From contig WGFP01000206.1 of NCBI GenBank assembly GCA_015492195.1, forward strand, positions 1 through 8,680: a stretch of 8,680 nucleotides of DNA, written 5' to 3'. Below the pieces are notes generated by a model that saw only the letters and a list, made by a program, of their open reading frames with translations, was not told the origin of the DNA and did not search any database. This stretch comes from Acidiferrobacterales bacterium. Its GTDB lineage: Bacteria; Pseudomonadota; Gammaproteobacteria; Acidiferrobacterales; Sulfurifustaceae. A program made the position numbers and the translations under genes. Positions 1 to 8,680 of this stretch are shown one piece after another (the first letter of the stretch is position 1; each line of letters begins with the position of its first letter).

Positions 1-93
1 AGACGGTCATTTTTTAGTTCTTTCATTATGAGTTTTCACCGCAAAGGCACAAAGAATAGACAGGATTAACAGGATAAAAGAAAATTTCTTGGC

Positions 94-109
94 TCTCTTT
101 TCTAAGAGA
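94..109. repeat. Small AT-rich hairpin in the left half of the downstream element
   Basis: TCTCTT and AAGAGA form a 6-bp stem with the loop TTCT. It sits in the part of the element that has no counterpart on the right side. The stem is A:T-rich, and no adjacent uridine tract makes it a convincing terminator in either direction. Confidence 0.3.
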
Positions 110-130
110 AGTTCTGATTAATTGAACTTG

Positions 131-195
131 AACCGCCAAAACGCCAAGTTTTCTCTTTGATATTCAATACCTTTTTTCTTGGCGACTTGGCGGTT
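131..195. repeat. Inner inverted repeat of the downstream element
   Basis: AACCGCCAAAACGCCAAG at 131-148 faces its inverted copy at 178-195 (16 of 18 positions) across a 29-nt AT-rich loop. Each arm is itself two copies of CGCCAA spaced 8 bp apart. A long hairpin could form in gltD read-through RNA. The loop is large and no T-run follows on the minus strand, so this is not a classical intrinsic terminator. Confidence 0.55.
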
Positions 196-219
196 GAGCG
201 TATTATTCAGAGGTTCCCT

Positions 220-246
220 AATCTTGTTAATCCTGTAAATCCTGTC
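220..246. repeat. Three tandem nonamers (AATCCTGTN)
   Basis: AATCTTGTT, AATCCTGTA and AATCCTGTC follow each other without gaps. Two further copies occur on the opposite strand at 59-76 (GACAGGATT, AACAGGATA) and form the left arm of the outer inverted repeat. From general knowledge, AATCCTGTTAATCCTGT-type strings recur in intergenic DNA of many environmental proteobacteria; their role is unknown to me. Confidence 0.6.
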
Positions 247-281
247 TATTCCGATTCTTTTTGCGTTAAGTAGTCAGCGTG

Positions 282-1688
282 TCACACGCCGAGGTAATTC
301 AGGATGCCCTCGGCCGCTTCGCGGCCCTCGAACACGGCGGTGACCACGAGGTCGGCGCCGCGCACCATGTCGCCGCCGGCGAACACCTTGGGATTGCCGG
401 TCTGAAATTTGCAGTCACCTTCGACGGCGACCCGGACCCGGTCGCGCTCATCGAGCGCGATACCGAATTCACCAAACCACGGCGCCGGGCTGGGACGAAA
501 CCCGAAGGCGATGATGACCCGATCCGCGGGAATCAACTCCTCGCTTCCGGAAACCGGGCGCGGGATGCGTCGGCCGCGGGCATCCGGCGGCCCGAGTTCG
601 GTCGTGACTACTTTGACGCCTTCGACTTTTTCTTTGCCGACAATTTCGACCGGCTGCCGGTTCCAGAGGAATTCCACCCCTTCTTCCTTGGCATTTTGGA
701 CCTCGCGGCGCGAACCCGGCATGTTGGCCTCATCGCGCCGATAGGCGCAGGTAACGCCGGCTGCGCCCTGGCGAACGGCCGTGCGGTTGCAGTCCATGGC
801 GGTGTCTCCGCCCCCCAGCACCACGACGCGTTTTCCCTTCATGTCGATAAATTCGGACTCGGATTTTTCGAGCTTTAAAATGCGTCGGACATTGGAAATC
901 AGATAGGGCAGGGACTCGTAAACGCCCGGCAAATCCTCGCCGGGAAATCCTCCTTTCATATAGGTGTACGCGCCCATCCCGAGAAACACGGCATCATACT
1001 CATCAAGGAGTTTGCGAAACGGGACGTCCTTGCCGATCTCGGTATTCAACACGAACTCAACGCCCATTTCCTCCATCAGCCGGCGGCGGGTTTTTACCAC
1101 CTCCTTTTCCAGCTTGAACGGCGGAATCCCGAAGGTCAGCAGCCCGCCGATTTCGGAATAACTGTCGAAAACGGTAGGCGCCACGCCATTGCGCACCAAC
1201 ACGTCGGCGCAGCCGAGACCCGCGGGCCCGGCGCCGACCACGGCCACCCGCTTGTCGGTTTTCACAACCTTGGTCAGATCCGGACGCCATCCCTGCTTCA
1301 GGGCTTCATCGGTGATGTATTTCTCGACGGCGCCGATGGTCACCGCCCCGAAGCCGTCGTTCAGGGTACAGGCGCCCTCGCACAAACGGTCCTGGGGGCA
1401 GATTCTGCCGCAGATTTCCGGCAGGGAATTGGTGCGGTGGGACAGCTCCGCCGCTTCGAATAAATTGCCCTCGCTGATGAGTTTGAGCCAGTTCGGGATG
1501 TAATTGTGTACCGGACACTTCCATTCACAATACGGATTACCGCAGGCGAGACAGCGGGCGCTCTGGGCGGCGGCGGCCTCGGGATCATACTCCCCATAGA
1601 TTTCCTTGAACTCATGAATGCGCACGCCGACCGGTTTCTTTTCCGGATCCTGGCGCGGGACTTCGATAAATTGATAAACGTTGGGCAT
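282..1688 (-). CDS. gltD: Glutamate synthase (NADPH) small (beta) subunit GltD
   Basis: The FAD-dependent electron-input subunit of GOGAT. It oxidises NADPH and passes electrons through Fe-S centres to the FMN of GltB. The product is 468 residues, close to the E. coli protein. The N-terminal Fe-S domain has two four-cysteine groups: Cys46, Cys49, Cys54, Cys58 (RCLACGNPYCEWKCPVHNYI) and Cys93, Cys97, Cys103, Cys107 (CGRICPQDRLCEGAC). The FAD fold starts at VAVVGAGPAGLGCADVL (148-164), the NADPH fold at VVVLGGGDTAMDC (288-300), and the C-terminal FAD segment is VFAGGDMVRGADLVVTA (435-451). The ATG at 1688 is chosen because MPNVYQFIEVPRQDPEKKP matches the family N-terminus. An in-frame TTG at 1739 would add 17 residues encoded by intergenic repeat DNA. 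The ribosome-binding site is weak (GGAT 8-11 nt upstream). Co-transcription with gltB is expected. No intrinsic terminator is obvious after the TGA. Confidence 0.97.
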   Translation of the reverse strand: MPNVYQFIEVPRQDPEKKPVGVRIHEFKEIYGEYDPEAAAAQSARCLACGNPYCEWKCPVHNYIPNWLKLISEGNLFEAAELSHRTNSLPEICGRICPQDRLCEGACTLNDGFGAVTIGAVEKYITDEALKQGWRPDLTKVVKTDKRVAVVGAGPAGLGCADVLVRNGVAPTVFDSYSEIGGLLTFGIPPFKLEKEVVKTRRRLMEEMGVEFVLNTEIGKDVPFRKLLDEYDAVFLGMGAYTYMKGGFPGEDLPGVYESLPYLISNVRRILKLEKSESEFIDMKGKRVVVLGGGDTAMDCNRTAVRQGAAGVTCAYRRDEANMPGSRREVQNAKEEGVEFLWNRQPVEIVGKEKVEGVKVVTTELGPPDARGRRIPRPVSGSEELIPADRVIIAFGFRPSPAPWFGEFGIALDERDRVRVAVEGDCKFQTGNPKVFAGGDMVRGADLVVTAVFEGREAAEGILNYLGV

Positions 1689-1699
1689 GTGATTAATCC

Positions 1700-1794
1700 G
1701 TGAGGCGTGAGGAGTGAAGCCTAAGGAGAACAAACCCAAACGCTGCCCGCTTCCGAGAGGCGTGACGCCTCACCCCTGATTTATCGCCCCTCAC
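1700..1794. repeat. Inverted array of degenerate heptamers (GTGAGGM) between gltB and gltD
   Basis: On the plus strand four consecutive heptamers at 1700-1727 read GTGAGGC, GTGAGGA, GTGAAGC and CTAAGGA. From 1767 to 1794 the same phase is kept in opposite orientation: GCCTCAC, CCCTGAT, TTATCGC, CCCTCAC. The outer units give a perfect 9-bp inverted repeat, GTGAGGCGT (1700-1708) against ACGCCTCAC (1765-1773), with a 56-bp centre. The array fills almost the whole junction. Such low-complexity heptamers may be a dispersed intergenic repeat family, but no second copy is visible here to prove it. Confidence 0.6.
1757..1771. repeat. Perfect 15-bp palindrome in the gltB-gltD junction
   Basis: GAGGCGT and ACGCCTC flank a single central base. 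In RNA the practical form is a 5-bp stem (GAGGC/GCCTC) with a 5-nt loop. It lies 27 bp beyond the gltB stop codon. No run of T follows on the minus strand, so it does not look like an intrinsic terminator. Its right arm is shared with the longer-range inverted repeat that reaches 1700-1708, so the two pairings are mutually exclusive. Confidence 0.55.
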
Positions 1795-1797
1795 TTT

Positions 1798-6309
<4,512 letters not shown>

Positions 6310-6317
6310 CTTTTGCG

Positions 6318-6333
6318 CACCCGTTCAGGGGTG
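6318..6333 (-). promoter_or_regulatory. Hairpin in the gltB leader over the presumed ribosome-binding region
   Basis: On the minus strand CACCC and GGGTG form a 5-bp, mostly G:C stem around the 6-nt loop CTGAAC. The 3' arm GGGTG lies 9-13 nt upstream of the gltB ATG and is the only sequence there resembling part of an extended Shine-Dalgarno (GGTG). A strong AGGAGG-type site is absent. If the stem forms in the mRNA it would mask the ribosome-binding region. The pairing is visible in the sequence; the role is inference. Confidence 0.35.
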
Positions 6334-6380
6334 TTCCGACCTCATTCGGTTCATACAGAAATACAGGCAAACGGCGGAAA

Positions 6381-6410
6381 AGTATACAGTCCGATCCCTA
6401 CGGGATTCAA
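6381..6410 (-). promoter_or_regulatory. Candidate sigma-70 promoter for gltBD
   Basis: Read on the minus strand, a -35-like TTGAAT (6405-6410) is followed after 18 bp by TATACT (6381-6386), a five-of-six match to the -10 consensus. Transcription would start near 6374 and give a leader of about 65 nt before gltB. It lies in the only sizeable gap upstream of gltB, which supports the call. The -35 box is a four-of-six match. The start has not been mapped, and read-through from aroB-dgt may also feed gltB. Confidence 0.5.
6394..6406. repeat. Short palindrome inside the gltB promoter (operator candidate)
   Basis: A perfect inverted repeat ATCCC-TAC-GGGAT lies between the predicted -10 and -35 boxes and overlaps two bases of the -35. 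A dyad at this position could be the binding site of a repressor. The arms are only 5 bp, so chance occurrence is quite possible, and no known regulator consensus is recognised. Confidence 0.3.
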
Positions 6411-6468
6411 TGCAACTGTCAGGATAAGTATGGTTATTTCAGTGGGCGTATATGAAAAAAACGTGCGG

Positions 6469-7629
6469 TCAAGCGGTTTCCCTGGCGCGACACAGGCGGG
6501 CATGCTCACGGATGGCATAACGATCAGTCATGCCGGCGATGTAGTCCGCTATGATTCGCGCCTTTCCCGGGGTACTGCCGTCTGCCTTTGCGCCGGCGCC
6601 TGAGTCTTTGATCTTATCCTGATATTGCGCCGGTAACAGGCGGGGGTCCTGCATAAAAACGGCGAACAGTTCTTGGACGATTTTCACCGCCTCATTGGAC
6701 ATGCGGCTGACCTTTTCATGGGTGTACAGGTTATTCCTGAGAAATTTTTTGAGGCCGTTGGTTTCATGCCGGATCTCTTCACTATAGGTAATCAGTTGCC
6801 CCGGATGGTTGCGCACCTCATCGATATGTTGCACCCCGGACTCGGTCAACAAGCGGCGGCTGGTTTCAATCACATCCGTCACGACCCGGTTGATCATGCG
6901 CCGGACGGTCTCGTATATTCTCCGGCGCGGCGTAAGACGGGGATAGGTCCGCTCGACGTTCAGATATTGTTCCGAGAACAACGCGACATTGCACAACTGG
7001 TCAATGCCGAGCAGACCCGAGCGCAGACCGTCGTCAACGTCGTGATTGTTGTAGGCAATCTCGTCCGCCAGATTTACCAGCTGTGCTTCGAGCCCGGGCT
7101 GTTTCTTTTCCAGAAAACGCCGTCCGAGTTCACCGAGTTCCGCCGCCTTCTTCAAAGAACAATGCTTGAGAATCCCTTCGCGCGTCTCATAAGTGAGATT
7201 CAGGCCGGGAAACTCGGCGTACCGCTCTTCAAGAACCTCGACCACGCGCAATGACTGCAAATTATGCTCGAAGCCGCCATGGTCGCGCATGCATTGATTG
7301 AGTGCCTCCTGACCTGAATGACCAAAGGGGGTATGGCCGAGGTCATGGGCCAGGGCGATGGCCTCGGTCAGATCCTCGTTCAGGCCAAGGGCGCGGGCGA
7401 TGGAGCGGCCGATCTGCGCCACTTCGATGGAATGGGTCAGGCGCGTCCGGAACAGATCACCCTCATGGTTGACGAACACCTGGGTCTTATACTCCAGACG
7501 CCGAAAGGCGGCGCAGTGGATGATGCGGTCGCGGTCTCGTTGGTATTCCCCGCGGTAGGCGGGCGCGGTTTCCTGATAACGGCGGCCGCGCGATGTCTTG
7601 TCGGAAGCGGCATACGGTGCGAGCGTCAT
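6469..7629 (-). CDS. dgt: dGTPase-like HD-domain deoxynucleoside triphosphate triphosphohydrolase
   Basis: A cytoplasmic metal-dependent HD phosphohydrolase of 386 residues. The family cleaves dNTPs to deoxynucleoside plus triphosphate. The metal-binding quartet is visible as His66 (LTHSIEV), His95-Asp96 (ALAHDLGHTPFGH) and Asp189 (NLADEIAYNNHDVDD). The N-terminal signature FRRLEYKTQVF is at about 42-52 and the characteristic C-terminal stretch DYIAGMTDRYAIREH at about 362-376. Size and motifs suit the shorter dGTPase-like (type 2) branch rather than the longer E. coli Dgt, so strict dGTP specificity should not be assumed. The ATG overlaps the aroB stop (ATGA), and only a weak purine stretch (GGGAAG) precedes it, so translation probably depends on coupling to aroB. 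A 159-bp gap with a promoter candidate follows before gltB. From general knowledge dgt often sits between aroB and gltB in beta- and gammaproteobacteria; no pathway link is evident from sequence. Confidence 0.95.
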   Translation of the reverse strand: MTLAPYAASDKTSRGRRYQETAPAYRGEYQRDRDRIIHCAAFRRLEYKTQVFVNHEGDLFRTRLTHSIEVAQIGRSIARALGLNEDLTEAIALAHDLGHTPFGHSGQEALNQCMRDHGGFEHNLQSLRVVEVLEERYAEFPGLNLTYETREGILKHCSLKKAAELGELGRRFLEKKQPGLEAQLVNLADEIAYNNHDVDDGLRSGLLGIDQLCNVALFSEQYLNVERTYPRLTPRRRIYETVRRMINRVVTDVIETSRRLLTESGVQHIDEVRNHPGQLITYSEEIRHETNGLKKFLRNNLYTHEKVSRMSNEAVKIVQELFAVFMQDPRLLPAQYQDKIKDSGAGAKADGSTPGKARIIADYIAGMTDRYAIREHARLCRARETA

Positions 7630-8680
7630 CCCGTCTTCCCGCCAAGGTTCAGCGTCTCGCGCAACAAACCCGATGAGAAATTATCCGTCACCACCGCCTC
7701 GCCGATGGACCGCAAAAGCACCAAACGCATCTTTCCGTTCTGAACCTTTTTGTCCACAGACATCAACTCAAGCATACGGGATGCATCAAGCGATGCCGGC
7801 GGGCGCGTCGGCAGGCCGGCATGCTTGATCAGTTTTTCGATGCGGGTCACGTCGGCTTCCGTTATCCATCCCAAGCGCCGCGACAGATCGGCGGCCATGA
7901 TCATGCCGGCGGCGATCGCCTCACCGTGCAGCCACTCGCCGTAGCCCAAACCAGTCTCAATCGCATGACCGAAGGTATGTCCCAAATTAAGCGTCGCCCG
8001 CACGCCGGATTCTTTTTCATCCGCTTCCACCACCTCCGCCTTGTTCCGACAAGAACGTTCAATGGCATGACTCAAGGCTTCCGGATCACGCTCGCGCAGC
8101 TTGGCCATATTGGCTTCGAGCCAGGCGAAAAACTCCCTGTCCCGGATCAGGCCGTACTTGATCACCTCGGCGAGACCCGCCGAGAGTTCACGGTCGGGCA
8201 GGCTGTTTAACGTGTCGGTATCAATAATCACCCCGCGCGGCTGGTAAAACGCCCCGATCATGTTTTTGCCCAGCGGGTGATTGACCCCGGTCTTGCCGCC
8301 CACGGAGGAATCCACCTGGGCCAGCAAGGTGGTCGGCATCTGAATGAACGGCACGCCGCGCTGATAACAGGCGGCGGCAAAACCGGTCATGTCGCCGATG
8401 ACACCGCCGCCCAAGGCGATCAACGTGGTGTTCCGATCGCAGCGCGCCTCAAGCAACGCATCGAAGATCCTGTTCAACACCTCCAGGGTCTTGAACCGCT
8501 CTCCATCCGGCAATACCACCGACAGCGGCTGAAAGCGGGTCACACTTGCTTGTACCCGTTCGAGATAAAAGGGTGCCACCGTGTCGTTAGTGACGATGAC
8601 AATGCGGTCACCCGCGATCAGCGGCGTCACCAACTCCGCACGGTCAAGCAGACCGGCACCGATATAAATAGGGTAACTTC
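7626..8680 (-). CDS. aroB: 3-dehydroquinate synthase (AroB), N-terminus cut by the window edge
   Basis: Converts DAHP to 3-dehydroquinate, the second step of the cytoplasmic shikimate pathway, using NAD+ and a divalent metal. The frame stays open to the right edge. An in-frame TTG at 8633 is not the real start, because the 15 codons upstream (SYPIYIGAGLLDRAE) match the usual AroB N-terminus. The 350 visible residues lack only about the first dozen of a roughly 360-residue family. Numbering from the leucine at 8633, the glycine-rich NAD-binding segment GGGVIGDMTG is at about 75-84, PTTLLAQVDSSVGGKTGVNH at 100-119, and the metal ligands are Glu156 (AEVIKYG), His219 (NLGHTFGH) and His236 (WLHGEA). 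Their spacing equals that of E. coli Glu184, His247 and His264. The TGA stop overlaps the next ATG as ATGA, indicating coupled translation with dgt. The upstream partner is often aroK, but that lies outside the window. No anomaly is seen. Confidence 0.97.
   Translation of the reverse strand, partial: SYPIYIGAGLLDRAELVTPLIAGDRIVIVTNDTVAPFYLERVQASVTRFQPLSVVLPDGERFKTLEVLNRIFDALLEARCDRNTTLIALGGGVIGDMTGFAAACYQRGVPFIQMPTTLLAQVDSSVGGKTGVNHPLGKNMIGAFYQPRGVIIDTDTLNSLPDRELSAGLAEVIKYGLIRDREFFAWLEANMAKLRERDPEALSHAIERSCRNKAEVVEADEKESGVRATLNLGHTFGHAIETGLGYGEWLHGEAIAAGMIMAADLSRRLGWITEADVTRIEKLIKHAGLPTRPPASLDASRMLELMSVDKKVQNGKMRLVLLRSIGEAVVTDNFSSGLLRETLNLGGKTG

Larger units (their letters stand above)
38..267. 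repeat. Nested palindrome-like repeat element downstream of gltD
   Basis: About 230 bp of AT-rich DNA (positions 1-280 are about 37% G+C) between gltD and the window edge, with no supportable gene. It contains two tiers of inverted repeats, one inside the other. The outer pair is 54-78 against 227-251, matching at 23 of 25 positions (core GAATAGACAGGATT). The inner pair is 131-148 against 178-195, matching at 16 of 18. Flanking the outer pair at equal distance, CGCAAA (40-45) mirrors TTTGCG (260-265). The left half is 21 nt longer than the right between the tiers. This could be a degenerate MITE-like element, a composite of dispersed intergenic repeats, or a processing or transcription-boundary structure. 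No transposase or clear target duplication is seen. Confidence 0.6.

Noticed and set aside
131..195. Inner inverted repeat after gltD as a rho-independent terminator
   Set aside because: The loop is 29 nt and no uridine tract follows the stem on the gltD transcript.
279..878. Plus-strand open frame of 199 codons antisense to the 3' part of gltD
   Set aside because: It overlaps the conserved NADPH/FAD-binding part of GltD and has no recognisable protein features.
1689..1739. 17-residue N-terminal extension of GltD from a TTG start
   Set aside because: The added residues are encoded by the intergenic heptamer repeats, and homologous GltD proteins begin near MPNVYQFIEV at the ATG at 1688.
6405..6440. 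Sigma-54 (-24/-12) promoter upstream of gltB
   Set aside because: A TTGCA-like -12 is present, but no GG occurs at the required distance upstream.
6455..6472. Run of seven T (minus strand) just after dgt as an intrinsic terminator
   Set aside because: No inverted repeat precedes the T-run; CCGC-TTGA-CCGC is a direct, not an inverted, arrangement.
6447..6472. Second promoter TTGACC ... TATACG at the dgt stop codon
   Set aside because: The -35-like box is good, but the spacer to TATACG is only about 14 bp, too short for a normal sigma-70 promoter.
8631..8633. TTG at 8633 as the aroB start
   Set aside because: The upstream in-frame codons encode the conserved AroB N-terminus up to the window edge, so the gene is truncated by the window, not short.

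Overview
The window is a stretch of proteobacterial chromosome, most likely from a beta- or gammaproteobacterium. It holds four consecutive housekeeping genes, all on the minus strand, so the biology reads from right to left: aroB (3-dehydroquinate synthase, 5' end cut off by the right edge), dgt (HD-domain dNTP triphosphohydrolase), gltB and gltD (large and small subunits of NADPH-dependent glutamate synthase). The order aroB-dgt-gltB-gltD is, from general knowledge, a common neighbourhood in these two classes. The protein sequences are close to textbook members of their families. Coding DNA is GC-rich.

Layout from right to left. aroB runs off the right edge, and its TGA stop overlaps the ATG of dgt (ATGA), so these two are translationally coupled. 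A 159-bp spacer (6310-6468) separates dgt from gltB. It carries a plausible sigma-70 promoter, a short palindrome between its -35 and -10 boxes, and a small hairpin just before the gltB start, so gltBD probably has its own transcription start. gltB and gltD are separated by 109 bp (1689-1797), filled with degenerate heptamer repeats in inverted orientation. After gltD, the last 281 bases contain no gene. They are about 37% G+C and are built of nested inverted repeats around short tandem units, in a palindrome-like element of about 230 bp.

How the genes work together. GltB releases ammonia from glutamine, channels it to an FMN site and makes glutamate from 2-oxoglutarate. GltD supplies the electrons from NADPH through FAD and Fe-S centres. 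AroB makes the first carbocyclic intermediate of the shikimate pathway. Dgt adjusts dNTP pools. The grouping looks like a conserved housekeeping cluster, not one pathway. No mobile-element gene, RNA gene, CRISPR array or defence system is visible. The material most worth a second look is non-coding: the repeat element after gltD, the repeat-filled gltB-gltD junction and the gltB leader.
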